This document shows, piece after piece, positions 1 to 8,719 of a stretch of 64,000 nt of DNA; the stretch's first letter is position 1, and every line of letters starts with the position of its first letter. This DNA comes from an uncultured Mediterraneibacter sp. GTDB taxonomy: Bacteria > Bacillota > Clostridia > Lachnospirales > Lachnospiraceae. Made by a program: the position numbers and the translations under genes. Location: assembly GCF_944377805.1 (NCBI RefSeq), contig NZ_CALWFZ010000004.1, forward strand, positions 81,161-145,160, read 5' to 3'. Under the pieces are notes generated by a model. The model made no database searches, had not been told where the DNA came from, and saw only the letters and a list, made by a program, of their open reading frames with translations.

Positions 1-2571
1 ACAAAAGCGGATGAGAGGAATGAAATTCTAAATGGCATATTGGATAAAGTACTCACGATCGTCGAGCAAAACGGAGATTCCGTGATCGACAGTTTCGGTA
101 TCATTTTAGATTCTTCCGGTGAATATCAGTTTGCGGAGACAAATGAGACCCGGCGGCTGCGTTTTGTGGCTGATGTATACGGGAAGGCATACACGGATGA
201 TCTGTCAGATGATCAGCGAACCCAGTCAGCCGCGGAGATAATGCATTATCTCTGTTCAAAGCGGTACGGTCTTGAGGAGGAGGGCAGTGACCCGGCCTAT
301 ATTCTGAAGATGGTTAATATGCGCTATGCTATGGCTCTAAACGGTTATCAGCAGTATATCTCCACCCCTCTGGCATCTGATGTAAGTGACGAGACTGTGG
401 CCGCGATTATGGAAAACCAGGATTCTCTGACCGGTGTAGACGTAGAAGAAACTTCCCTTCGACGCTATCCGGACGGCGAATACTTTGCATCCATCATCGG
501 ATATACAGGGCCAATGTCTCAGGATGAATACGACGCGCTTGATGAGAGTGAAAAGGAGAAATATACGCTCTCGGATATTGTGGGAAAATGGGGGATCGAA
601 CAGGTATATGATAGTACGCTTCAGGGAGAAAAAGGGAAAGCGACTTATTATGTCGATAATCTCGGAAGGGTGACGGACACTGTCAGTACGACAGATCCGA
701 AAGCAGGGAATGACGTCTATCTGACAATTGACAAAGATCTTCAGATCAGCGCCTATAAACTGCTGGAAGAAAAGATTGCCGGAATACTGCTCAGCAAACT
801 GACGAATATCCTAAATTATGACCCATCGGTTGCCAGTGACGCGAGCGAGATTATAATTCCGGTAAGCGATGCCTATCACGCGTTTATTGCCAATGGCATA
901 ATTGACATGGATCACTTTGGAAGCGAAGATGCCGGAACAGCAGAGCAGGCAGTAAGCTCTGTATTTGAGTCCAGAAGAGAGTCGGTTCTTGCGGAGATTA
1001 TATCCCAGCTTCAGAATCCTGATGCGCCTGCATACCGGGAACTCTCAGATGAGATGCAGGCATATATGTCTTATATTTACCGCGACGTACTGGTAGATCA
1101 GACCGGAATCATCATCTCAGATGCAGTGGACGCATCGGATGAAACGCTGCTGGCGTGGACTCAGGAAGAGACGATCAGCCTGTATACATTTCTGAACTAC
1201 GCAATCTCACAGAACTGGATCGACACATCCACTCTGGGAGACAGCACATACTCAAGTTCAGAAGAGATCTATCAGGAAATCGTGACGTATCTTGAGGATT
1301 ATTTGAGCAATGCCAGTGATTTCGACAAACTTCTCTATGAATATCTTATAAAATCAGGGAGTATCACTGGCAGACAGATCTGTGCGATTGTGTATGAACA
1401 GGGAGTTCTTCCTATGGAAGAAGATACTTATAACGGACTTTTAAACGGAACGGTTGACGCTTACGGATGGCTGTACAATAAGATCCAGAATCTCGAGATT
1501 ACGCCGGGACAGCTGGCTCTTGAGCCGTATTCGGGAGGGCTTGTTGTAACAGACCCCAATACCGGAGACGTCCTTGCGTGCGTCTCCTATCCGGGATACG
1601 ACAATAACAGGCTGGCAAATACGATGGATTCCGCGTATTATAATCAGCTGGCTACCGGAACGGCCCGTACCTTCTATAACCGTGCGACTCAGGAAAAGAC
1701 TGCTCCAGGTTCCACTTTCAAGATGGTATCGGCTACGGCCGGTCTTGAGGAGGGCGTAATTGACGGCGGAACAAGAGTATACTGTAACGGAGAATTCACA
1801 ACAGTAACTCCAAGCCCGAAGTGCTGGATTCACCCGAATGGTCATGGCTCGCTCGACGTTGTCGGCGCCATTGAAAATTCATGCAACGTCTTTTTCTACA
1901 CGGTGGGGTACGACCTCAGTATTAATTCCGAAGGGAAGTACGACAGTGATCTTGGAACAGACCGTCTTGCAAAATATGCGGAAATGTTCGGACTCGGAGA
2001 AAAATCAGGAGTCGAGATCGATGAGGCGTCACCGGATATATCGGATGAATACTCCGTACAGTCTGCGATCGGACAGGGAACAAACAATTACACGGTCAGC
2101 CAGTTGAACCGGTATGTCACAGCAGTGGCAAACCGAGGCACAGTCTATGATCTGACACTGGTCGACAAGACGACAGATGCGAACGGAGACCTTCTGCGTG
2201 ACAACGAAGCTGAAGTGGTAAGGACAATGGACGAGATCAGTACCTCGACATGGGACATGCTTCAGGAAGGTATGGAACGCATGGTAAGCAGTCACTCTTC
2301 CACATTTTCCGGGCTGGGCTTTTCTATGGCCGGGAAAACCGGTACGGCGCAGCAAAACGAACTTCATGCGGATCACGCCCTCTTTGTGGGATACGCGCCT
2401 GCTGACTCACCGGAAATATCAATTGCGACCCGTATTACTTACGGATATAACTCAGGATATGCTTCTGAGGTCGGAAGAGACGTGGCACGCATCTACTTTA
2501 ACCCGGAGCTTGCCGATGAACTGATTACCGGACAGGCTGCGAACCTTGGCGGCGAGATGGCAGGAGATTAA
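1..2571 (+). CDS. mrdA: Penicillin-binding protein 2 (class B transpeptidase), 5' end outside window
   Basis: This is a D,D-transpeptidase that cross-links peptidoglycan during elongation, partnered with RodA. The frame is open to base 1 with no start, so the N-terminal anchor lies upstream; a TTG at 40 is only an internal codon. The transpeptidase motifs are visible: STFK with its serine codon at 1711, SCN at about 1879 and KTGT near 2335. About 240 residues (roughly 770-1497) separate the dimerisation region from the transpeptidase domain. They are acidic and helix-like, and are not part of a standard PBP2. The minC start lies 16 bases after the stop, in an mrdA-min-rodA arrangement typical of Clostridia. 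Confidence 0.93.
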   Translation, partial: TKADERNEILNGILDKVLTIVEQNGDSVIDSFGIILDSSGEYQFAETNETRRLRFVADVYGKAYTDDLSDDQRTQSAAEIMHYLCSKRYGLEEEGSDPAYILKMVNMRYAMALNGYQQYISTPLASDVSDETVAAIMENQDSLTGVDVEETSLRRYPDGEYFASIIGYTGPMSQDEYDALDESEKEKYTLSDIVGKWGIEQVYDSTLQGEKGKATYYVDNLGRVTDTVSTTDPKAGNDVYLTIDKDLQISAYKLLEEKIAGILLSKLTNILNYDPSVASDASEIIIPVSDAYHAFIANGIIDMDHFGSEDAGTAEQAVSSVFESRRESVLAEIISQLQNPDAPAYRELSDEMQAYMSYIYRDVLVDQTGIIISDAVDASDETLLAWTQEETISLYTFLNYAISQNWIDTSTLGDSTYSSSEEIYQEIVTYLEDYLSNASDFDKLLYEYLIKSGSITGRQICAIVYEQGVLPMEEDTYNGLLNGTVDAYGWLYNKIQNLEITPGQLALEPYSGGLVVTDPNTGDVLACVSYPGYDNNRLANTMDSAYYNQLATGTARTFYNRATQEKTAPGSTFKMVSATAGLEEGVIDGGTRVYCNGEFTTVTPSPKCWIHPNGHGSLDVVGAIENSCNVFFYTVGYDLSINSEGKYDSDLGTDRLAKYAEMFGLGEKSGVEIDEASPDISDEYSVQSAIGQGTNNYTVSQLNRYVTAVANRGTVYDLTLVDKTTDANGDLLRDNEAEVVRTMDEISTSTWDMLQEGMERMVSSHSSTFSGLGFSMAGKTGTAQQNELHADHALFVGYAPADSPEISIATRITYGYNSGYASEVGRDVARIYFNPELADELITGQAANLGGEMAGD

Positions 2572-2586
2572 TAGTGAGGGATGCAT

Positions 2587-3237
2587 ATGGACAGGCTGGT
2601 AACGATCAGAAGCAGCCGTTACGGGTTGGATATTGAGCTGAAATCTGAGGTTAATTTTGAGCAGATCCTGGATCAGCTCAATGGAAAACTGGAGAATTCG
2701 TCAAGATTTTTCAAAAACGCGAAGATGGCGGTCAGCTTCAGCGGACGTACACTGAGCCGTACAGAAGAAGAGCGCATACTGGATATTATTCATCGGAATA
2801 CACAGATTGAAGTAGTCTGCATCATTGAAAATGATGAACAGTATGGGGCGGTATACAAAAGCATTGTAGAACAGACTCTTTCCGAGGCGGAAAAGAGGGA
2901 AGGCCTGTTTTACAGAGGAACCCTTGAGAGGGGACAGATACTGGAGATGGATTCAGATATTGTAATTCTCGGGGATGTTGAACCCGGAGCTTTTGTGACT
3001 GCCAGAGGCAGCATCGTGATCATGGGAGGCCTCTACGGATCGGCGCATGCGGGCGCTGACGGCAACAGAGATGCATTTGTATCCGCGCTCTTTTTACAGC
3101 CAAAGCAACTTGGCATTGCGGATATTGAAGCAAAGCGGCACATTATTTGCCAGGAAAGCCTGAGCATAAAAGGCCCTAAGATTGCTGTTGTGGACGGACG
3201 GCGCATTTATCTGGACCCTCTTGTGGATTATCGTTAG
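2587..3237 (+). CDS. minC: Septum site-determining protein MinC
   Basis: MinC inhibits FtsZ polymerisation and is brought to the membrane by MinD, which keeps division away from the poles. The N-terminal domain spans about residues 1-100. The C-terminal beta-helix with repeated short V/I-rich turns follows (ILEMDSDIVILGDVEPGAF, then IVIMGGLYG). An in-frame ATG at 2581 is only one base from the GAGG sequence at 2576-2579, so the ATG at 2587 with seven-base spacing is preferred. The MinD-contact motif, usually RSGQ, reads ERGQ here. It sits between mrdA and minD in one operon. Confidence 0.92.
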   Translation: MDRLVTIRSSRYGLDIELKSEVNFEQILDQLNGKLENSSRFFKNAKMAVSFSGRTLSRTEEERILDIIHRNTQIEVVCIIENDEQYGAVYKSIVEQTLSEAEKREGLFYRGTLERGQILEMDSDIVILGDVEPGAFVTARGSIVIMGGLYGSAHAGADGNRDAFVSALFLQPKQLGIADIEAKRHIICQESLSIKGPKIAVVDGRRIYLDPLVDYR

Positions 3238-3261
3238 ATCTATATGTAGGAGGAAAGCATC

Positions 3262-4053
3262 ATGGGAGAGGTTATAGTCATAACATCAGGAAAAGGAGGC
3301 GTCGGGAAAACGACTACGACAGCTAATATCGGGATCGGATTGTCGGAACTCGGCAATAAGGTAATGGTGATCGATACGGATCTGGGCCTTCGCAATCTGG
3401 ATGTGGTAATGGGACTTGAAAACAGAATTGTATATAATATGGTGGATGTAATAGAGGGAAACTGCCGGCTCAAACAGGCGCTGATAAAGGATAAACGGTA
3501 CCCAGACCTTTATCTGCTCCCCTCGGCACAGACCAGGGATAAAACAAGCGTATCCCCGGAACAGATGAAAAAACTCATTGACGAGATCCGGGAAGACTAT
3601 GACTTTATTCTTCTTGACTGCCCCGCCGGGATCGAGCAGGGATTCCAAAACGCAATTGCGGGCGCGGACCGCTCGATTGTAGTGACTACCCCGGAAGTGT
3701 CAGCCATCCGGGACGCTGACAGAATCATCGGACTGCTTGAGGCTTCCGGTATCAGAAAAAACGAGCTTCTGATAAATCGCATACGGATTGATATGGTAAA
3801 AAGAGGCGATATGATGTCAGTGGAGGATGTCACAGAGATACTGGCCATTGATCTTCTGGGGGTGATTCCGGATGACGAACAGGTTGTTATCGCGACGAAC
3901 CAGGGGGAGCCGGTAGTCGGGGAAGACTCTCTGGCCGGACGCTCCTACATGAATATATGCCACAGACTTATGGGTGAAGAGATACCGATGGAAGATTATA
4001 TGAAACCCGATGGAATTATAGAGAAGATTTCCAGTTTCTTCCGCAGAAGTTAG
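3262..4053 (+). CDS. minD: Septum site-determining ATPase MinD
   Basis: MinD is a deviant-Walker ParA-family ATPase that binds the membrane as an ATP dimer and recruits MinC and MinE. The P-loop GKGGVGKTT lies near residues 10-18, a switch region DTDLGLRNLD follows near 40, and DCPAG is near 120. The last residues (IIEKISSFFRRS) form the amphipathic membrane-targeting helix. Its 263 residues match the family. The start has a strong AGGAGGA ribosome binding site. minE follows 13 bases later. Confidence 0.96.
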   Translation: MGEVIVITSGKGGVGKTTTTANIGIGLSELGNKVMVIDTDLGLRNLDVVMGLENRIVYNMVDVIEGNCRLKQALIKDKRYPDLYLLPSAQTRDKTSVSPEQMKKLIDEIREDYDFILLDCPAGIEQGFQNAIAGADRSIVVTTPEVSAIRDADRIIGLLEASGIRKNELLINRIRIDMVKRGDMMSVEDVTEILAIDLLGVIPDDEQVVIATNQGEPVVGEDSLAGRSYMNICHRLMGEEIPMEDYMKPDGIIEKISSFFRRS

Positions 4054-4066
4054 GAGGGAACAGTAG

Positions 4067-4276
4067 ATGAGTGTACAGTCTGTTTGTATTGCAAAAGAAA
4101 GACTGAAGAATCTGTTGGTTTCCGACAGAATGCAGTGTACACCCGATGCAGTGGAAAGACTGACAAAAGATCTGTATCAGACAGTCTCAAAGTATATGGA
4201 GATCGAACAGGATAAAATCTCGATAGAAATTACCCGCAATGATATACATATAAAATACATGGGAGAAAACAATTGA
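4067..4276 (+). CDS. minE: Cell division topological specificity factor MinE (short form)
   Basis: MinE stimulates the MinD ATPase and restricts MinCD to the poles. The protein is 69 residues against 88 in E. coli. The anti-MinCD helix beginning KERLKNLL and a beta-rich dimerisation part (KISIEITRNDIHIKYMG) are recognisable. Only nine residues precede KERL, compared with about 18 in E. coli, so the amphipathic membrane-targeting start is missing. An in-frame TAG sits directly before the ATG, so no longer version is possible. The ribosome binding site is AGGAGGG. The stop overlaps the TTG start of rodA. Confidence 0.9.
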   Translation: MSVQSVCIAKERLKNLLVSDRMQCTPDAVERLTKDLYQTVSKYMEIEQDKISIEITRNDIHIKYMGENN

Positions 4277-5406
4277 AATTTTTTCTGAAAAAGCTTAATT
4301 TACATTATAATATTAAAGACTATAAGCTGGGGCTTGTAATCCCCGTCATTGTTCTTTCCGTGATCGGAATCCTGATGGTGGGAAGCGCTCGCCCGGATTA
4401 TATGGACCGCCAGATTCTGGGAGTAGTTCTGGGAATTATCGCGATGATCGTCATATCGCTGATTGATTATAAGTGGATTCTCAATCTGTACTGGCCGATG
4501 TATTTTCTGAATCTTGTTTTTCTGGCCGCGATATGGATCCCCGGACTGGGAGTTTCGGCAAACGGGGCGAGGAGATGGCTGAACCTGGGATTCCAGTTCC
4601 AGCCGTCGGATCTTACAAAAATCCTGATGATCCTGTTTTTTGCCCGCTTTCTTTCTGACCGGGAGCGTGAGATCAACAGGCCGAAAGTGATCCTTCAGGC
4701 CATAGCTCTGATTTTGCCGTCACTTGTAATGATTTATGCTCAGCCGAACCTGTCCACTACCATCTGTGTGGCGGCTCTGTTTTGTGCCCTGATGTTTCTG
4801 GGAGGACTGAGTTATAAGTTCGTTGGAACCGTGCTTGCCATTACGATTCCGACAGTCGTGATTTTTCTGGCTGTCGCGGTACAGCCAAACCAGCCGTTTC
4901 TCCGGGATTATCAGCAGGAGCGTATTCTGGCATGGCTGGAACCGGAAAAATATGCGGATGATGAATCTTACCAGCAGCTTAACTCAGTTATGGCCATTGG
5001 ATCCGGCCAGCTTTCCGGAAAAGGCTATAACAATGACGATACCACATCTGTTAAAAACGGAAATTTTGTCTCAGAACCTCAGACAGACTTTATTTTTGCA
5101 ATAATTGGTGAAGAATTGGGATTTGTGGGTTGTTGTGTGGTTATATTTTTGATATTATTGATTGTAATAGGATGTATTATGATTGGCTTGAAAGCGAAAG
5201 ATACAGGGGGACGAATCATCTGCGGCGGCGTCGCCGCGCTGATAGGGATACAGAGCTTTATCAATATCAGTGTGGCTACTTTGATCCTTCCAAACACGGG
5301 ATTGTCGCTGCCCTTTGTAAGTTATGGACTGACTTCCGTTGTGTGCTTTTTTATGGGGATCGGTTTCGTACTGAATGTCGGTTTACAGCCTAATAAATAT
5401 CAGTAA
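4273..5406 (+). CDS. rodA: Rod shape-determining protein RodA (SEDS glycosyltransferase)
   Basis: RodA polymerises lipid II into glycan strands and works with the class B PBP encoded two kilobases upstream. The 377-residue protein is mostly hydrophobic with about ten membrane segments. It ends with the SEDS signature near LPNTGLSLPFVSYG and carries the internal GSGQLSGKGY segment typical of the family. The start is a TTG whose last two bases lie in the minE stop, so translation is probably coupled. FtsW or SpoVE function cannot be excluded from sequence, but the MrdA/Min context favours RodA. Confidence 0.93.
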   Translation: MKFFLKKLNLHYNIKDYKLGLVIPVIVLSVIGILMVGSARPDYMDRQILGVVLGIIAMIVISLIDYKWILNLYWPMYFLNLVFLAAIWIPGLGVSANGARRWLNLGFQFQPSDLTKILMILFFARFLSDREREINRPKVILQAIALILPSLVMIYAQPNLSTTICVAALFCALMFLGGLSYKFVGTVLAITIPTVVIFLAVAVQPNQPFLRDYQQERILAWLEPEKYADDESYQQLNSVMAIGSGQLSGKGYNNDDTTSVKNGNFVSEPQTDFIFAIIGEELGFVGCCVVIFLILLIVIGCIMIGLKAKDTGGRIICGGVAALIGIQSFINISVATLILPNTGLSLPFVSYGLTSVVCFFMGIGFVLNVGLQPNKYQ

Positions 5407-5418
5407 GGAGTGACGATT

Positions 5419-5814
5419 ATGAATATCGGCCTGATTGCGCATGATGCGAAAAAGAAGCTGATGCAGAATTTCTGTATTGCATACCGCGGAATACTCAGCA
5501 AGCATGAGCTGTACGCTACGGAAACGACAGGGATTCTTGTTGAAAGTGTAACTAATTTAAGTATTCACAAATTTCTGGCGGGTCATCTGGGCGGTAAGCA
5601 GCAGCTTGGCTCCCAGATCGAGCATAACAATATCGATCTGCTCATTTTCTTTCGTGATCCGCTCTCACCCCGTTCGCATGAGCCGGATGTCAATGATATT
5701 GTAAAACTGTGCGATATGTACAATATACCTATCGCTACTAATATTGCGACAGCGGAAGCGTTGATTCTTGCACTTGACAGAGGAGATTTAGACTGGCGTG
5801 AAATGTACAAATAG
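5419..5814 (+). CDS. mgsA: Methylglyoxal synthase
   Basis: MgsA converts dihydroxyacetone phosphate to methylglyoxal and phosphate, a bypass of lower glycolysis used when phosphate is short. The N-terminus MNIGLIAHDAKK and the active-site region FFRDPLSPRSHEPDV are diagnostic. A GTG at 5410 is in frame, but AGGAG at 5406-5410 would overlap it and is well spaced for the ATG at 5419, giving 131 residues. The gene is commonly found at this place behind rodA in Clostridia, and here it is the sixth gene of the operon. Confidence 0.94.
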   Translation: MNIGLIAHDAKKKLMQNFCIAYRGILSKHELYATETTGILVESVTNLSIHKFLAGHLGGKQQLGSQIEHNNIDLLIFFRDPLSPRSHEPDVNDIVKLCDMYNIPIATNIATAEALILALDRGDLDWREMYK

Positions 5815-5818
5815 TCAA

Positions 5819-6871
5819 ATGGATCAAAGGGCCAGGCGCCGATCCAGAATACAGAGAAAAAGAAGAAAAAGACAGCGGCTTATTGCGGCTCTGCTGATCT
5901 GCCTTGTTGTTCTCGCGGGGGCAGGTTCTGCCGTGGGAGTCTTTATATTTGATCAGTTTCAAAATTATACTGCCGACTATGAAGCGGCTAACTATAACAG
6001 CAGCCTTTATCAGGGGAACATGTTCTCAACTGATCTCTGCGTGACTGCCGGAGAAGTATCTTTAGAAGGGTTCTCTCCTGATCCCCAGATGTATTCCGCA
6101 GGTCTGTTTGATCTGGAGAAGAGAGAGGTGCTCTGTGGATACAATGTCTTTAATAAAGTGTATCCGGCAAGCACAACGAAAGTTATGACTGCGTATGTCG
6201 CGCTTAAGTACGGTAATCTGGACGATGTAGTTACTGTTAGCGAGAACGCATGTGATTTCAACTGGGATGAAGTGACAAGCGGCCTGCGCGCCGGTGATAA
6301 AGTTACAATGTATGACTTGCTGTGCGGACTGATTCTCCATTCGGGAAATGACTGCGGCACGGCGATTGCGGAGCATATTTCGGGAAGCGAGGAAGCGTTT
6401 GCGGAGCTGATGAATCAGGAGGCCGCGGCTCTTGGAGCAACCGGGTCTCATTTTATGAATCCCCACGGGCTCCATGATGACAACCACTATATGACAGCCT
6501 ATGACCTGTATCTGATCTTCAATGCATGTATACAGGATGAGCGGTTTGTGGATATTATATCTATGGATTCCTATACCGGTACTCTGACCGGCGCGGACGG
6601 TGCCGTCCGTAACGAGGTCTGGACTCCTACGAATCTTTACAGCAGCGGAACCAGAGCTATGCCTGAAGGGATCAGGGTACTTGGAGGCAAGACAGGTACG
6701 ACAAAGCTGGCAGGCAACTGTCTTGTTATTTATGAAGAGGATCTGGAAAATCATCCGTACATTTCTGTAATTATGGGAGCGCCGGGAAGGGACAAACTCT
6801 ATGAGCAGATGGATCAGATGATGATACAGGGAATTACTTCCGGACAGTCAGCGGATACAGATGCTGCCTGA
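5819..6871 (+). CDS. D-alanyl-D-alanine carboxypeptidase (DacA/PBP5-like)
   Basis: A low-molecular-weight PBP of peptidase family S11 that trims the terminal D-alanine from peptidoglycan stem peptides. A very basic N-terminus is followed by one membrane segment (about residues 20-43), so the protein is anchored with its catalytic domain outside. The motifs are STTK near residue 115, SGN in HSGNDCGT and KTGT in GGKTGTTK. A GTG at 5798 overlapping mgsA is an alternative start with AGGAG twelve bases upstream; the ATG at 5819 lacks a clear ribosome binding site. The gene is followed by a strong terminator. Confidence 0.9.
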   Translation: MDQRARRRSRIQRKRRKRQRLIAALLICLVVLAGAGSAVGVFIFDQFQNYTADYEAANYNSSLYQGNMFSTDLCVTAGEVSLEGFSPDPQMYSAGLFDLEKREVLCGYNVFNKVYPASTTKVMTAYVALKYGNLDDVVTVSENACDFNWDEVTSGLRAGDKVTMYDLLCGLILHSGNDCGTAIAEHISGSEEAFAELMNQEAAALGATGSHFMNPHGLHDDNHYMTAYDLYLIFNACIQDERFVDIISMDSYTGTLTGADGAVRNEVWTPTNLYSSGTRAMPEGIRVLGGKTGTTKLAGNCLVIYEEDLENHPYISVIMGAPGRDKLYEQMDQMMIQGITSGQSADTDAA

Positions 6872-6896
6872 CAGCTTTAAGAAATATGTGAATAAG

Positions 6897-6940
6897 AAAG
6901 CCTTCCTTTCCTGAAGTATATCAGGAGCGGAAGGCTTTTT
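6897..6940 (+). terminator. Intrinsic terminator of the mrdA-min-rodA operon
   Basis: The 10-base stem AAAGCCTTCC/GGAAGGCTTT has an inner CCTGA/TCAGG stem and is followed by TTTTT. It may also serve the DUF378 gene on the other strand, though the T-run there is weaker. Confidence 0.88.
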
Positions 6941-6960
6941 ATGGTTTTCTATTTTGATTT

Positions 6961-7164
6961 CTATTCTGACATGCCCCTGATTCTGCCGTACAGGCTGAGA
7001 AGATACAGTCCGCACAGGCCGACAAGGGTGTAAATGATTCTAGACAGCCAGCTCAGATTGCCAAAAAGAAAAGATACCAGATCAAATCGGAAAACACCGA
7101 CTAAAAGCCAGTTGACTGCTCCAATGATCACAAGTGTCAGAGCTGTGTAATCAAACCATTTCAT
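6961..7164 (-). CDS. DUF378 small membrane protein
   Basis: A 67-residue protein with two hydrophobic segments (about 7-27 and 37-60) containing the AVNWLLVG sequence and the YxLVGLCGLYLL pattern of DUF378. The function is unknown. A clear AAAGGAGG ribosome binding site precedes the ATG. It is a single gene facing the dacA terminator and divergent from the HlyD-like gene, so it is probably transcribed alone. Confidence 0.85.
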   Translation of the reverse strand: MKWFDYTALTLVIIGAVNWLLVGVFRFDLVSFLFGNLSWLSRIIYTLVGLCGLYLLSLYGRIRGMSE

Positions 7165-7288
7165 TTTATTTCCTCCTTTATCGTCTCAATATTTTTAGTA
7201 TTTCCTTAAAAACTGGAAATATACACGGTAAAGTGATATACTAACTAGGTTAAAGATTTTAAGTTGATATTAAAAGGCGGGATCTGAC

Positions 7289-8683
7289 TTGTCATCTAAG
7301 AAAAATAAATCAGTAAACATAAAGAAATATAAAAGAAAACGGGAATTGAATCTTGGCATTTTTCTGTTTGCAATTGTTTTTATCTATCTGCTTGTCACTG
7401 TGATCAGCTATTTCGGAAGAGATAATATATCCGTATATGAAGTCAGGGAAGGAAGTATTGTCAGAGACAACTCCTACACAGGGCTTATTATCAGAGAAGA
7501 GACAGCGGTCAATGCCGATGCGGCAGGTTATGTCAGTTACTATCAAAATGAAAACAGTAAAGTAAAGGCCGGTATGAATATTTACGCGCTCTCAGGGGAG
7601 ATGCTCAATACAGAGTCGGCACTGCCGGAAGATACAAAAGCAGCGGCAGTATCTCCTGAAGTGCAGTCGGCAATTACATTGCAGCTTCAAAGTTTTAATG
7701 AAAATTATGATTCGGATGATTTTTCTGCTGTGTATTCGCTGAAAAATGAGATTAATACTTCTCTTCAGGACACCTACAGTGTAACCAGAACCCAGCAGCT
7801 TGACGCTGTGATCGCGGCGAGCGGAACCGAGGCCACATCCTACACGGCACCCCGCGACGGGATCGTGGCATTCACTGTGGATGGATATGAGGGTCTTACG
7901 AAAGATACATTTACGGAAGAAAATTTTGCCACGACGGAATATGAGAGCACTGTACTTTCAGATCAGATGCAGATCAGCCAGGGCGATCCGGTTTACCGGC
8001 TGATTACAAATGAAGAGTGGTCTGTGATCGTGCCTCTTGAAAAGGAAACGGCGGAAAGTCTTATTGCGGATGAAGTGTCAAGTATAAGGGTACGCGTGGA
8101 CAAAGACAGCGAGACGATGTGGGCGGACTTTTCAATAATCGAAAGAGACGGAAATTACTACGGCTGTCTTGATTTTGATAATTCTATGATACGGTATGCT
8201 GAGGACAGATTCTTAAATGTTGAATTGATCCTTGAAGATGAAAGCGGCCTGAAAATCCCGAAATCATCTGTTGTAGAAGAAAAGTTTTTCGTGGTTCCGG
8301 GAGAGTATCTCACCACAGGGGGAAATAGTTCTTCTGATGGAGTTATGGTCAGAGACGACGACGGAAGCGTGGAGTTTACTCCTGTTACGATTTATGACAA
8401 CTCAGATGATGGAGAGATCTGTATCAGCAGAGATGATCTGACCGAAGGCTCCACGATCGTGAAACCGGATTCCAATGAGACATATACGATAGGAAAAACA
8501 AAATCGCTTCAGGGAGTCTACAATATCAACAGGGGATACGCGGTATTTAAAAAGGTTGCGATTTTATGTGAAAACGATGAATACTATGTTATCCAGGAGG
8601 GGGTAAACTACAGTCTCTCCAACTATGATCACATTGTGCAGAATGGTTCAAGCGTCAGTTCAGATGAAGTGGTATTCCAGTAG
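7289..8683 (+). CDS. HlyD-like membrane fusion protein of the sepF locus
   Basis: A 464-residue protein with a lysine-rich start, one membrane segment (about residues 23-43) and an extracytoplasmic part that resembles the barrel-sandwich hybrid domain of HlyD adaptors. A biotinyl-lipoyl-like half at about 70-105 (AAGYVSYYQNENSKVKAGMN) and a second half near 190-200 (APRDGIVAFTVDG) flank a short helical hairpin. No ABC transporter or outer-membrane partner is nearby, and the organism appears monoderm. The start is TTG with AAGGCGG eight bases upstream. It precedes yggS and sepF, which suggests an envelope or division role, but this is inference. Confidence 0.72.
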   Translation: MSSKKNKSVNIKKYKRKRELNLGIFLFAIVFIYLLVTVISYFGRDNISVYEVREGSIVRDNSYTGLIIREETAVNADAAGYVSYYQNENSKVKAGMNIYALSGEMLNTESALPEDTKAAAVSPEVQSAITLQLQSFNENYDSDDFSAVYSLKNEINTSLQDTYSVTRTQQLDAVIAASGTEATSYTAPRDGIVAFTVDGYEGLTKDTFTEENFATTEYESTVLSDQMQISQGDPVYRLITNEEWSVIVPLEKETAESLIADEVSSIRVRVDKDSETMWADFSIIERDGNYYGCLDFDNSMIRYAEDRFLNVELILEDESGLKIPKSSVVEEKFFVVPGEYLTTGGNSSSDGVMVRDDDGSVEFTPVTIYDNSDDGEICISRDDLTEGSTIVKPDSNETYTIGKTKSLQGVYNINRGYAVFKKVAILCENDEYYVIQEGVNYSLSNYDHIVQNGSSVSSDEVVFQ

Positions 8684-8719
8684 AGCGCGATGCCGCGTCG
8701 GAAAGGAGATTGAAAAAGA

